The notes: generated from the sequence alone by a model not told the origin. 64,000 bases of DNA from Apostichopus japonicus (GCF_037975245.1 NC_092581.1:1502501-1566500), one strand, 5' to 3'; numbered from the stretch's first letter, positions 57,001 to 61,310 are shown. Numbers and translations: made by a program.

Positions 57001-59185
57001 ACACCTGTATGCATACCTGCCCATGGTACAGGCTTCTTCATCACTAACATTTTCATAGATTTCCAGGTTTTCTTATGATCCTGTAAGGAAGGTTTTCAGC
57101 TAAACTTTTTCTATTAAGTACTTTTGGAAAAGAAGGAAAAAAATGAATACAAAGTAGAAGGGACCCACTAAGACGGCCGCATTTTCAGGCCTTCTTTCAA
57201 ATTTCTAGACAACAGCTGGCATTTTAAGAATAAGTTCTGGATGTGAGATATGTTTCTTCACAATTCTTTTTCTCTTTTTCCGCCCCCAGAATGAGAAGGA
57301 AGGTCCCCCTCAATTGCCCCCACGGCCACCCTTGCCAGAGGAGTTGCAGCAAGACATCGAATTACAGGTAAGATTGAAAAATATTCTTATTTTCCCTTCA
57401 CCATTGTTTTCAACATTTGTTTACGTAGCATAGGCTTGCTATGTTTCAGTAGCAGTTTGCAAGGCCTAGAACACCTCGCACCTTAACCAAAGCCTTCTTC
57501 TCTCAAGATTGAGTTTCTTGCTACCATTGGTTTTAATACCGATTACCTTTGATGCTATGGTTCTTTTAAATGCTGCGTTTAAGTTGGATATGACGCATGC
57601 TTTAATAGATTGTTTTGACCATGTTTAATGCTGCGATTGTTTTTGACTTTGCAATTGCTGTTCATGAGATGCTGGTACATTCCATTCTCATGCAGTGAGA
57701 TGCATGTCTATGTGTCTATGGAAATATATGTTTGTTTGTATATCACCCAGGACATGGGTGAGATGCATATATAAATGTTTGTCTATTGATATATATGTTT
57801 GTTTGTATATCACGCAGGACGTGGGTGAGATGCATCTATATGTGTGTCTATGGATATATATGTTTGTTTGTATATCACCAAGGACATGGGTGAGATGCAT
57901 ATATATGTGTGTCCATGGATATATATATGTTTGTTTGTATATTACCCAGGACATGGGTTAATCTGCTATGGATTGGTTTGGCTTGAACCATAACTATAAC
58001 TTCATATAGTTTATACTCAGTTTTATACATGTTTGATTAAGGTTTATGTTAAAACATTCTCTTTTCAGGACATAAATATTAAATTTACTTCACAGACTCT
58101 TTTGTGAGGTAGCCACCTATTTTAATCCCAAAATGAAAGATTCCGAAAAATATCAGACAAATATAATAGAAGAAGCTACCTACGCCTGGTTTATCACAAG
58201 TTTCTATAGACTGTGTGTCTGTTATTTTGTAACTACGTTGAGTGTGCGTTTGTCCGTGGAAGGAGTTAGATGTCAGAGGCAATTGATTTCTCTAATAATT
58301 AACCACTTTTCTGTCTTTCTCTAGAAGAGCCCCGAGAGGCATCACTCTGTTGATTTAGATAAAGATGTAAAGAAGGCAGAAAAACAAGACAGAAGGAGGC
58401 ATTTATCAGCCCCAACATCATCTAGTAAAAAGTGAGTTCATAAGCGAAGGGCAGGGTGAGGGGATTAGGGAGGGAGGGGGGATTAGGGAGGGGATTAGGG
58501 AGGGGAGGGTGGTGGTACAAACAGTATAATGATTGGATCCATATGGTGAACGTCTAGAGGTATGTCTAGCCGTTGACCAATCAAACCTTATAGAACTGCT
58601 GTAACCACTTTAAGGGATGCTTAGATAGCTAGGGTTAGGAAGTAAACAAAAGGTTAGGAAGGAAAAAATTCAGATGCTGATGACTCCCAAGAAATATCTT
58701 CTTTTTTCCTTTGTCAAAGTCTGCCCCTCTGCCCTTTGATCAATATCACCATTCCTAGGGCCCATGTTCAAACCTTTCCCTTTTGAGCTTGGTTTCTAAG
58801 GGGTCCAAGGTTAAAAGTCAGCCGTTTTTAGTCACCGCCGAGATTTCCATTCCAGCGAGTTTTTTACTCTGACAATTTTTTTTTTATCAATTTCACCAAA
58901 TTTTTGACGTCTCTGCCTAAACTCTTCTCACTCAACTGTAACTTTCAACAAAACGAACAGAGAGTAATAGAATTTTTTTTATCGCTCGTTGCTTTCCTCA
59001 GGTCTAAACCGAAAGATCGAAAGGCTATTCAGGCCGCCATCCGGGCCGCAAAGGAGGAAAATGTGATATTGTCGAGGCATAATAACGAACTTCATCAGGA
59101 GTTGAGCCAACTAACGGGAGACCGTGTGGCTCTAGAGGCTCAGCTTCAGAAACTCAGGCCTTTTCATAAAATAAACAGTAGCTGA
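9000..59185 (+). CDS. REPS1: REPS1-like EH-domain adaptor protein, 18 exons, 5' end outside window
   Basis: Members of this family bind RalBP1 (a Ral effector) through a C-terminal coiled coil and NPF-containing endocytic proteins through EH domains, so the product should be a cytoplasmic adaptor in receptor endocytosis. The exons are spliced by GT-AG borders whose phases all match, giving 737 complete residues in the window. Residues about 204-297 form the second EH domain, including DDPW before the first helix, ELSQIWQLSD, and the EF-hand loop [12 protein letters not shown]. Residues about 300-675 are a proline/serine-rich linker with [21 protein letters not shown] and [10 protein letters not shown]. 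Residues about 680-735 are a charged coiled coil ending LRPF, followed by HKINSS and TGA. Order and motifs match vertebrate REPS1 as I remember it. REPS1 and REPS2 are vertebrate paralogues, so an invertebrate gene may be orthologous to both. The first EH domain is missing because the window starts inside an upstream intron. Confidence 0.93.
9077..9112. repeat. GGGAATGAGGTG triplicate
   Basis: The 12-bp unit GGGAATGAGGTG is repeated three times a few dozen bases after the 9000-9047 exon. Confidence 0.85.
9150..9470. repeat. 22-bp palindromic array (GGGTCACTGATGACCC)
   Basis: Two blocks, 9150-9228 and about 9334-9470, repeat a 22-bp unit: CTTCTGGGTCA, then CTGATGACCCA. GGGTCA and TGACCC are reverse complements, so each unit can form a hairpin. 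The spacer between blocks carries its own diverged repeat (a CTGAAGAAC...GTGAGTTTAGTCT segment) that recurs near 9262, 9496 and 9620, so the whole region is a higher-order repeat reaching about 9660. Confidence 0.9.
10636..10706. repeat. 23-bp direct repeat, three units
   Basis: GACTTAATAATCAAACTCTT plus TGT is repeated three times with small changes. Confidence 0.85.
11790..11975 (+). mobile_element. Right-end fragment of the DIRS-related short element
   Basis: The sequence GATGTTATCAATTG..., then TGGTAGATCAGAATG, then GGAGACATGTAAGTTTCTG and ATACCCATGCCAGTAA aligns by eye with the right half of the 7905-8283 element and with the right end of the 17373-24118 element. A left half was not found nearby. 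Confidence 0.5.
13229..13351. repeat. GGACTCTACCATTACCATC repeat
   Basis: Irregular units of about 18-20 bp based on GGACTCTACCATTACCATC. The overlapping short reading frames here are products of the repeat. Confidence 0.85.
13555..13627 (+). CDS. REPS1: REPS1 exon (linker)
   Basis: A 73-nt exon lies between the acceptor TTTACAG and the strong donor GTAAGT. It reads [19 protein letters not shown] and a few more residues, with no stop in the phase set by the previous exon. It enters in phase 1 and leaves in phase 2, as the 14952 exon needs. Sequence similarity here is weak, as expected for the variable linker; the call rests on splice sites, phase and position. Confidence 0.8.
13628..14951 (+). 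other. REPS1 intron 2 of window
   Basis: The intron has a GTAAGT donor and a CTCCGCAG acceptor. Apart from the 60-bp duplication at 14371-14490 it is ordinary AT-rich intron sequence. Short reading frames at 14466-14866 show no family signature. Confidence 0.8.
14371..14490. repeat. 60-bp tandem duplication
   Basis: The segment starting TCGTGTATACCCTAATG at 14371 is repeated at 14431 with a single visible difference (TCAGTTGG versus TCTGTTGG), which points to a recent event. Confidence 0.95.
14952..15057 (+). CDS. REPS1: REPS1 exon (proline-rich linker)
   Basis: A 106-nt exon sits between the acceptor CTCCGCAG and the donor GTAAGT. It reads [20 protein letters not shown] and continues to SSPQ. 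The LPPPP...GSVS pattern corresponds to the IPPPPGRG...KKGSVSH stretch of vertebrate REPS1. It leaves in phase 0, so it can join directly to the 24548 exon. Confidence 0.9.
15968..16007 (+). CDS. REPS1: Candidate REPS1 exon, possibly alternative
   Basis: A 40-nt interval between an acceptor ending ATTTTAG and the donor GTATTT reads [13 protein letters not shown] in the phase left by the 14952 exon. This resembles the SPPTSPHTWRK stretch found at this place in vertebrate REPS1. It ends in phase 1, whereas the next firm exon at 24548 starts in phase 0. It therefore needs a partner exon (one option is 24377-24393) or is not used. Treat it as a candidate only. Confidence 0.38.
17391..17512 (+). 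repeat. Left inverted terminal repeat of the DIRS-like element
   Basis: The segment from GCTTACCTGTCTCC to CCTTCTCAT is the reverse complement of 23958-24081 with very few differences. The outermost 18 bases (17373-17390) are not shared with the right end, as is usual in DIRS elements. Confidence 0.92.
18280..19450 (+). pseudogene. Duplicated, degenerate 5' coding part of the DIRS-like element
   Basis: Two related stretches, about 18280-18560 and 19190-19450, share a TGGCTAGCA..., CCCCCA(A)CGGCTC, GAGAGG..GGAGG pattern, so this part of the element seems to be present twice. Between them are two similar CGTTACTTG..TCGCTTT...GTGTTGG segments (18612 and 18786) and two poly-A runs (18861 and 18908). 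No intact frame spans it. It lies where a gag-like gene would be expected, but I see no diagnostic motif. Confidence 0.4.
19565..19756. repeat. 96-bp tandem duplication inside the DIRS-like element
   Basis: AAGGTCCCGGCGACGTCCGG begins one copy at 19565 and another at 19661; they differ by a few bases and one indel. Further diverged repeats (GAGATGGGCT...CCCGGGTCCG...GAACCG) of about 130 bp follow to 20050. Confidence 0.88.
19686..20570 (+). pseudogene. GC-rich Arg/Pro/Gly-rich broken reading frame (gag-like?)
   Basis: Three successive plus-strand open stretches (19686-20033, 20030-20371, 20340-20570) lie in different frames and read as one basic, Arg/Pro/Gly-rich chain broken by frameshifts. 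In DIRS elements a nucleic-acid-binding gag-like protein is encoded before the polymerase. That is position and composition only; no zinc-knuckle or other motif is visible. The minus-strand frames of the same area are shadows due to high GC. Confidence 0.4.
20571..21690. other. Unassigned internal part of the DIRS-like element
   Basis: No coding motif was recognised. The stretch holds three TTGGCN5GCCA(A/G) sites at 20830-20844, 20865-20879 and 20901-20915, a GGCGGGGCC box at 20950 and a CACGTG at 20981. A reverse transcriptase gene would be expected somewhere in this interval of a complete element, but no active-site motif or long frame is present. Confidence 0.5.
21691..21955 (+). mobile_element. 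tRNA-derived SINE, family A, copy 1 (plus strand)
   Basis: The head has box A-like TAGCGCAGTGGTTAAGG and a weakened box B (GGTCCCGAGTTGGGGTCAC). The body contains GTTGTTGACAATTCATTATC and GTTCCTGCTTGCAGGATG, and the tail is an AATACATA repeat. It matches copy 2 at 55910-56160 along its whole length. It is nested in the DIRS-like element. Confidence 0.85.
22040..22275 (+). mobile_element. tRNA-derived SINE, family B, nested in the DIRS-like element
   Basis: The head reads CACTGTGGTCAAATGGTGAA (box A region), then GGACTGGTGATCTAAGAC and TTTTGAGTCCTGGCCAGATC (degraded box B). The body carries TTTGGGCAAGGCATTTTATC and a GGTGTATAAAGGG segment, a body type I associate with SINEs of marine deuterostomes. 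The 3' limit is uncertain. Confidence 0.7.
22297..23091 (+). pseudogene. DIRS tyrosine recombinase, broken
   Basis: The open stretch has the layout of a tyrosine recombinase: an N-terminal core-binding-like part with [16 protein letters not shown], an [10 protein letters not shown] segment holding the first catalytic Arg, and [12 protein letters not shown] with the HxxR box near the end. It then meets TGA at 23089-23091, where family members continue through a Trp toward the catalytic Tyr; the same frame past the stop still contains a plausible Tyr. A frame change is also likely near 22365, since the preceding frame-shifted stretch (from 22343) looks like the natural upstream part. The enzyme would normally integrate the circular DNA copy. 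As it stands it should be inactive. Confidence 0.85.
23231..23329 (+). repeat. Internal complementary region (ICR) of the DIRS-like element
   Basis: Bases 23231-23278 are the exact reverse complement of 17373-17420. Bases 23277-23329 are the exact reverse complement of 24066-24118. The two halves overlap by the dinucleotide AC, which equals the GT at both outer edges of the element. In DIRS replication such a region serves as the template that completes the ends and circularises the molecule. Confidence 0.95.
23330..23957. other. 3' internal region of the DIRS-like element
   Basis: Noncoding. It contains five TAGTAAC(C/T)(G/T)GTAG-like steps at 23510-23575, ATATAT tracts near 23622 and 23645, and two inverted purine/pyrimidine stretches (GGTAGCCCCCCC...GGGGAGTACTACCCC near 23799-23835 and GGGGGTAGCCCTCCC...GGACTACTACTCGACTCC near 23877-23922). 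Confidence 0.6.
23958..24118 (-). repeat. Right inverted terminal repeat of the DIRS-like element
   Basis: 23958-24081 pairs with the left repeat in inverted orientation. The outer part to 24118 is specific to this end and ends GGAGT, with GT as the last dinucleotide. Confidence 0.92.
24548..24794 (+). CDS. REPS1: REPS1 exon (Ser/Pro/Ala-rich linker)
   Basis: A 247-nt exon follows the pyrimidine-rich acceptor TTTTGCTCCAG and ends at the donor GTAACA. It begins [16 protein letters not shown] and ends [13 protein letters not shown]. The ending matches the ENWVSFADT motif that precedes the second EH domain in vertebrate REPS1. It is moderately GC-rich compared with the flanking introns. Phase 0 in, phase 1 out. 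It is the first exon after the intron holding the DIRS-like element. Confidence 0.9.
25048..25109. repeat. 31-bp tandem duplication
   Basis: GCAAGCTGTGTGTGAATTTT, continuing CTGTGATCGAT, occurs twice in a row with no visible difference. Confidence 0.95.
25661..25745. repeat. ATTTATATAGCGCTT interspersed-repeat tail
   Basis: An AATAAT-type simple tail is followed by CATTTATATAGCGCTTAATC and, shortly after, AAAGCGCTTCACAAA. This pair of GCGCTT sites is common in repeats of fishes and marine invertebrates. The family cannot be named from sight. Confidence 0.45.
27291..27512 (+). CDS. REPS1: REPS1 exon (acidic linker and start of EH2)
   Basis: A 222-nt exon lies between TTTATTCTCAG and the donor GTAGGG. 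The first part is strongly charged (runs of Glu, Asp and Lys). The end reads [20 protein letters not shown], which matches the opening of the second EH domain in REPS1 (DDPW, then ITxEQRxYY). Phase 1 in, phase 1 out. The 80-bp minisatellite begins about 110 nt after its donor. Confidence 0.95.
27513..29911 (+). other. REPS1 intron 5 of window
   Basis: Most of this intron, which interrupts the second EH domain, is the 80-bp minisatellite. The part after 29115 is ordinary AT-rich intron ending in TTATCATCAG. The open frame before the 29912 exon (from 29596) is intronic and lacks family similarity. Confidence 0.8.
27626..29113. repeat. 80-bp minisatellite, 19 units
   Basis: The marker CACAATAGATATG occurs 19 times, every 76-84 bp. 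Each unit consists of GGA(A/C)GCACAATAGAT, then ATGTGTCTTACATAAGA twice, then an (ACAA)n stretch of variable length that explains most of the length variation. Units vary at a CTTACGTAAG/CTTACATAAG position. The minus-strand frames with many Cys and Phe residues are repeat translations, not genes. Confidence 0.97.
29912..29975 (+). CDS. REPS1: REPS1 exon (EH2, first EF-hand region)
   Basis: A 64-nt exon between TTTATCATCAG and the donor GTAAGT reads [20 protein letters not shown] followed by a split Trp codon. This is the highly conserved A-x-x-FF-x-x-S-x-L-P segment of EH domains. The Trp after the Ile is the conserved residue that helps form the NPF-binding pocket. Phase 1 in, phase 2 out. 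Confidence 0.96.
29976..30448 (+). other. REPS1 intron 6 of window
   Basis: A short intron with donor GTAAGT and acceptor TTTCTACAG. It contains a C-rich tract near 30176-30202. Nothing else is seen. Confidence 0.85.
30449..30582 (+). CDS. REPS1: REPS1 exon (EH2, calcium-binding loop and end of domain)
   Basis: A 134-nt exon follows TTTCTACAG and ends at GTGAGA. It contains [20 protein letters not shown], with an EF-hand loop [12 protein letters not shown] whose Asp1, Asn3, Asp5 and Glu12 can bind calcium. It ends [13 protein letters not shown], the standard end of an EH domain. Phase 2 in, phase 1 out. Confidence 0.97.
30583..31936 (+). other. REPS1 intron 7 of window
   Basis: Ordinary AT-rich intron sequence with several A runs (for example 31289, 31405 and 31687). 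No exon or mobile element was recognised. Confidence 0.8.
31937..32067 (+). CDS. REPS1: REPS1 exon (Ser/Pro-rich linker after EH2)
   Basis: A 131-nt exon lies between TTTTAATTGTAG and the donor GTAAGC. It includes [20 protein letters not shown] and [15 protein letters not shown]. Several SP/TP sites suggest possible proline-directed phosphorylation, which is inference. Phase 1 in, phase 0 out, matching both neighbours. Confidence 0.87.
32068..38827 (+). other. REPS1 intron 8 of window
   Basis: A 6.8-kb intron with a GTAAGC donor and an ACATTTCAG acceptor. It contains G-rich tracts at 33372-33432, 34650-34670, 34776-34792 and 35368-35390, a roughly 190-bp duplication at 36165-36480 and a TA microsatellite at 36743-36765. 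No exon was recognised. Confidence 0.78.
36165..36480. repeat. Imperfect tandem duplication of about 190 bp
   Basis: Both halves have a C-rich block (CTCTATCCCCCTCCCC type), then CCAACAAATAT, a GACAAGGT- or GTCAAGGT-like step, TAGCTATTG or AAGCTATTG, ATC(T/C)CTTT, and CAGCATGTATG or TAGCATGTATG followed by AGGCAAA. Confidence 0.75.
38828..38926 (+). CDS. REPS1: REPS1 exon (linker, NWATF motif)
   Basis: A 99-nt exon between CACATTTCAG and the donor GTAAGT starts [18 protein letters not shown] and ends ASISPDP. It matches the EQWETFSE...DSNIAPADP stretch of vertebrate REPS1. Phase 0 on both sides, so skipping it would remove 33 residues without a frameshift. Confidence 0.9.
39495..39605. repeat. 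TATATC/TA microsatellite
   Basis: Long alternation of TATATATA and TATC over about 110 bases. Confidence 0.95.
39802..39901. repeat. 50-bp tandem duplication
   Basis: CCAATATGTAC, then GGTGAGATGTGTAG, then TTTCGGTGAATAGAACAC occurs twice in succession with a few changes. Confidence 0.9.
41943..42042 (+). CDS. REPS1: REPS1 exon (linker)
   Basis: A 100-nt exon lies between GGTCGGTTAG and the donor GTGAGT. It reads [18 protein letters not shown] and ends RPRTFSG across the junction. It corresponds to the DTAIVHPVPIRMTP stretch of vertebrate REPS1. Phase 0 in, phase 1 out. Confidence 0.9.
42043..42811 (+). other. REPS1 intron 10 of window
   Basis: Donor GTGAGT, acceptor CATCAATAAG. Ordinary AT-rich intron; a GGAGGGGGTGGGAG tract lies at about 42264-42278. 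Confidence 0.82.
42812..42961 (+). CDS. REPS1: REPS1 exon (linker)
   Basis: A 150-nt exon between the acceptor CATCAATAAG and the strong donor GTAAGT has no stop in the required phase. It contains [20 protein letters not shown] and [13 protein letters not shown]. Phase 1 in and out, so it could be a phase-neutral cassette. Similarity to vertebrate proteins is weak here. Confidence 0.83.
42962..45480 (+). other. REPS1 intron 11 of window
   Basis: Donor GTAAGT, acceptor CATCTGCAG. It contains the 63-bp duplication with a palindrome at 45165-45290. 44935-45116 is an open stretch after a CTCAG, but without a fitting donor. Nothing else is recognised. Confidence 0.78.
45165..45290. repeat. 63-bp tandem duplication carrying a 19-bp palindrome
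   Basis: GCATTTTGTGATGTAAATTG starts copy 1 at 45165 and copy 2 at 45228. Each copy contains TTGGCAACACTGTTGCCAA, a perfect 9-bp inverted repeat around one base. Confidence 0.93.
45481..45523 (+). CDS. REPS1: REPS1 exon (short proline-rich exon)
   Basis: A 43-nt exon between CTCATCTGCAG and the donor GTAAAA reads [13 protein letters not shown]. The PPPPR pattern resembles the polyproline stretch of vertebrate REPS1. It is needed by the reading frame: it turns the phase-1 end of the 42812 exon into the phase-2 entry of the 51205 exon. Confidence 0.85.
48461..48478 (+). CDS. REPS1: Candidate 18-nt microexon of REPS1
   Basis: An 18-nt interval lies between a long pyrimidine tract ending in GCCATGAAG and the donor GTAAAA. 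In the phase set by the 45481 exon it adds EETHN plus two split codons, without a stop. It enters and leaves in phase 2, so inclusion or skipping keeps the frame. Short length means chance cannot be excluded. Confidence 0.5.
   Translation, partial: RRDSQ
49057..49660. repeat. Tandem repeat of about 70 bp, eight units plus a degenerate one
   Basis: Units read GATGGTTACCTTATGCCTGC, then TGCCCTGTTCCCATAGAC, then TTAAGTTGGATAATACTTAAG, then TATTTAATAGTT (joined from variants). The three units around 49375-49560 carry TGAAGTATTGAATAG and CCCTTATACTT variants and form a younger subset. Confidence 0.92.
51205..51434 (+). CDS. REPS1: REPS1 exon (SH3-ligand-like and SLDLN motif)
   Basis: A 230-nt exon between CACTCTAG and the donor GTAAGG begins [17 protein letters not shown]. 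It later reads [20 protein letters not shown] and ends KMEELG. The PPPRK...[11 protein letters not shown] block matches the PPPRPQPSHSRSSSLDMNR block of vertebrate REPS1, a proline-rich segment followed by a basic/serine site. Phase 2 in, phase 1 out. Confidence 0.94.
52499..52519 (+). CDS. REPS1: Candidate 21-nt microexon of REPS1
   Basis: A 21-nt interval sits between TTTTATATCAAG and the consensus donor GTAAGT. It reads RENKQK plus split codons in the phase left by the 51205 exon. It enters and leaves in phase 1, so it is frame-neutral. The donor is strong and the acceptor moderate. Confidence 0.45.
53216..53960. repeat. Direct duplication with an internal deletion
   Basis: 53216-53550 and 53748-53910 share GTTTTTTGAAAATTGAAGTG and a long block from AAAATGGCTTTGATCAAAAG to GAACAGGTTCAAGCTCT. 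A second shared block, CTGCCTGACCCCTCGGTTGG to ATATACTAGTATG, is at 53690-53740 and 53907-53955. The second copy lacks an internal part of the first. Confidence 0.88.
55157..55224 (+). CDS. REPS1: REPS1 exon (IPPRP motif)
   Basis: A 68-nt exon between CCATCACAG and the donor GTGAGT reads [20 protein letters not shown] followed by AQ. IPPRPG fits the VPPRPQ element of vertebrate REPS1, which is a class of motif bound by SH3 domains. Phase 1 in, phase 0 out. Confidence 0.92.
55387..55413. repeat. Poly-C run of 27
   Basis: An uninterrupted run of C in the given sequence. Such runs are unstable and often miscounted in assemblies. Confidence 0.95.
55910..56160 (-). mobile_element. tRNA-derived SINE, family A, copy 2 (minus strand)
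   Basis: On the minus strand it starts at 56160 with TGGAGTGTTAGCTCAGTGGT (box A region), then a GTTTGAGTC box B-like site, GTTGTTGACAATTGACAATT, GTTCCTGCTTGCAGGAGGAG and an AATACATACATA tail at 55911-55936. It aligns over its full length with copy 1 at 21691. One difference is a doubled TTGACAA step. Confidence 0.87.
56412..56543 (+). CDS. REPS1: REPS1 exon (linker)
   Basis: A 132-nt exon between TTTTTTAATAG and the donor GTAAGC starts [20 protein letters not shown] and ends FEVKTTES. It is open, phase 0 on both sides, and in the expected order. RAIS is a possible basophilic kinase site (inference). Weak similarity to vertebrate proteins. Confidence 0.85.
56544..57289 (+). other. REPS1 intron 15 of window
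   Basis: Ordinary AT-rich intron with donor GTAAGC and acceptor CGCCCCCAG. Nothing further seen. Confidence 0.85.
57290..57367 (+). CDS. REPS1: REPS1 exon (LPPRPPLP motif)
   Basis: A 78-nt exon between CCGCCCCCAG and the donor GTAAGA reads [20 protein letters not shown] and ends [13 protein letters not shown] is a strong SH3-ligand type motif. Phase 0 on both sides, so the exon is frame-neutral. Confidence 0.92.
57368..58324 (+). other. REPS1 intron 16 of window
   Basis: Contains the 64-bp array at 57697-57958. The rest is AT-rich intron ending in a good pyrimidine tract and CTCTAG. Confidence 0.83.
57697..57958. repeat. 64-bp tandem repeat, four units
   Basis: Units read GAGATGCATATATATGTGTG, then TCTATGGATATATATGTTTG, then TTTGTATATCACCCAGGAC, then ATGGGT. 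Open frames appear on both strands because the unit has no stop in those frames; they are not genes. Confidence 0.93.
58325..58431 (+). CDS. REPS1: REPS1 exon (basic linker before coiled coil)
   Basis: A 107-nt exon between TTTCTCTAG and the donor GTGAGT reads [20 protein letters not shown] and ends [14 protein letters not shown]. It is strongly basic. The acceptor is of NAGNAG form (TAGAAG), so a use of the second AG would drop one Lys. Phase 0 in, phase 2 out. A G-rich tract follows the donor. Confidence 0.9.
58432..59001 (+). other. REPS1 intron 17 of window with G-rich tract
   Basis: The last intron found. 58450-58514 is made of GGGATTAGGGAGGGG-type steps, starting about 20 bases after the donor. 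The rest is ordinary and ends in GCTTTCCTCAG. Confidence 0.83.
59002..59185 (+). CDS. REPS1: REPS1 last coding exon (RalBP1-binding coiled coil)
   Basis: The exon follows GCTTTCCTCAG and runs to the stop TGA at 59183-59185. It reads [20 protein letters not shown], then a heptad-like stretch with [11 protein letters not shown] and [11 protein letters not shown], then HKINSS. Vertebrate REPS1 ends in the same way (GKDKKAIQASIRRNKE ... LEVQLEQLRPF). This coiled coil is the RalBP1-binding region of the family. The extra HKINSS tail is slightly different from vertebrates. Confidence 0.97.
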
Positions 59186-60170
59186 TGAAAAGCGTAAACA
59201 CCGCCCTCTTTTTCTCTTTTCTGGCCTCTTTTGATACAAACAACGCTGAGCGTTGGATGGAGACAGGTCCCGCAAGCGATATTCAGTCGGGTTGACTTCT
59301 TGTCCGTTCGGGCGAGGTCATTCTTACAGCCCGTGGCAACGAGCCGGATAGAGCAGTCTCAAGATGGCATCTGTTTGACGTCCACGGCTCACGGATTTGG
59401 AAAAAAGTCTCGGTAGAGTTTGTAAATATCGTAAACGTGGACAAAGGAAAACACGCAGAGAAAGGAATCGGGGAACTCCAGTTTTTACAGTGCAAAGAAG
59501 CTTTTTGTAGATTTATAGGCATCTCAAAGTGTAAGCCAAAAACCAACGCAAACTGGTTATTATTAGAATATGTGTTTCAAAATGGCTTGAAAAGTCAAAA
59601 CAGTATCATTTGTTTTTTGTAGTTTCTAAAATTGAGATTGCCCAGATGTAGAAGTGAAATCTAAAATATTATAGTTACACTGTTTTGAACCAATACAGCC
59701 AATTTTTGTTTATATTCAGCCTGTCTTATTATAATTTGTTTTCCTTGTAAATCAAGCTTACACACCCGCCACCCCCTCCCCTCCCTCCAATTCATGATAT
59801 TTATATCCCTGAGAAGAAATGAAACTTAACTTTACTAATCATTAAGTAATAAGTTAATTATTTAATTAAGGTGTTTTTCAAAAAGCAGTCTTTCAGAGCT
59901 ATTCTCGCGGGTGAAAGAGATGTTTGTGCTGAGGGACGTTTATTATAGCAAGCACTGTTAGCATTCCTGGTCTGTTTATTGGTCCATCTAGCTAGAAGAT
60001 TGGTTTACGAATAGGCTGGTAAATTCAAAAGATTGGGCTGGAGCCAAAGAATAGAACTTAATTTTTAGCATTTGTGAATGCTATGAGAATGCCCACAGTG
60101 AGTGAAAAGAGGTTATGTTTTGGCTGCTTAACGTGAGAGTCAGCAGGCCTCAGTCATATTACAGGTTGCA
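59186..60170 (+). other. Start of REPS1 3' untranslated region and flank
   Basis: The sequence after the stop codon has no recognisable gene. No AATAAA signal occurs in this stretch after the stop. The 3' end of the transcript cannot be fixed from the sequence; it may extend past the 22-bp array. Open frames at 59231-59622 have no family signature. Confidence 0.6.
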
Positions 60171-61310
60171 TATACTTACTATGAAAGAACTATACACCTA
60201 CTATGATAGAAGTATATACTTACTATTGTAGAAGAATATACTTACTATGATAGAAGTATATACTTACTATGATAGAAGTATATACTTACTATGATAGAAG
60301 TATATACTTACTATGATAGAAGTATATACTTACTATGATAGAAGTATATACTTACTATGGTAGAAGTATATACTTACTATGATAGAAGTATATACTTACT
60401 ATGATAGAAGTATATACTTACTATGATAGAAGTATATACTTACTATGATAGAAGTATATACTTACTATGATAGAAGTACATACTTACTATGATGGAAGTA
60501 TATACTTACTATGATAGAAGTACATACTTACTATGATAGAAGTATATACTTACTATGATAGAAGTATATACTTACTATGATAGAAGTATATACTTACTAT
60601 GGTAGAAGTATATACTTACTATGATAGAAGTATATACTTACTATGATAGAAGTATACACTTACTATGATAGAAGTATGTACTTACTATGATAGAAGTATA
60701 TACTAACTATGATAGAAGTATATACTTACTATGATAGAAGTATATACTTACTATGATAGAAGTACATACTTACTATGATAGAAGTATATACTTACTATGA
60801 TAGAAGTATATACTTACTATGATAGAAGTATATACTAACTATGATAGAAGTATATACTTACTATGATAGAAGTATACACTTACTATGATAGAAGTATACA
60901 CTTACTATGATAGAAGTATATACTAACTATGATAGAAGTATATACTAACTATGATAGAAGTATATACCTACTATGATAGAAGTATATACTTACTATGATA
61001 GAAGTACATACTTACTATGATAGAAGTATATACTTACTATGATAGAAGTATGTACTTACTATGATAGAAGTATACACTTACTATGATAGAAGTATGTACT
61101 TACTATGATAGAAGTATACACTTACTATGATAGAAGTATGTACTTACTATGATAGAAGTATATACTTACTATGATAGAAGTATATACTTACTATGGTAGA
61201 AGTATATACTTACTATGGTAGAACTATACACCTACTATGATAGAAGTATATACTTACTATGGTAGAAGTATACACTTACTATGGTAGAACTATTTACTTA
61301 CTATGGTAGA
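60171..61310. repeat. 22-bp minisatellite, about 52 units
   Basis: The unit TATATACTTACTATGATAG plus AAG repeats with little change over 1,140 bases. Variants include ACATACTTAC, ACACTTAC, GTACTTAC, TACTAACTATG (four units) and TATGGTAG. It starts 986 bases after the REPS1 stop codon. Confidence 0.97.

Noticed and set aside
57688-57961. Open frames on both strands (88 residues each)
   Set aside because: Both are repeat translations of the 64-bp tandem array inside an intron.
60171-61310. CRISPR array
   Set aside because: Units are contiguous 22-bp repeats with no unique spacers, and the DNA is eukaryotic.
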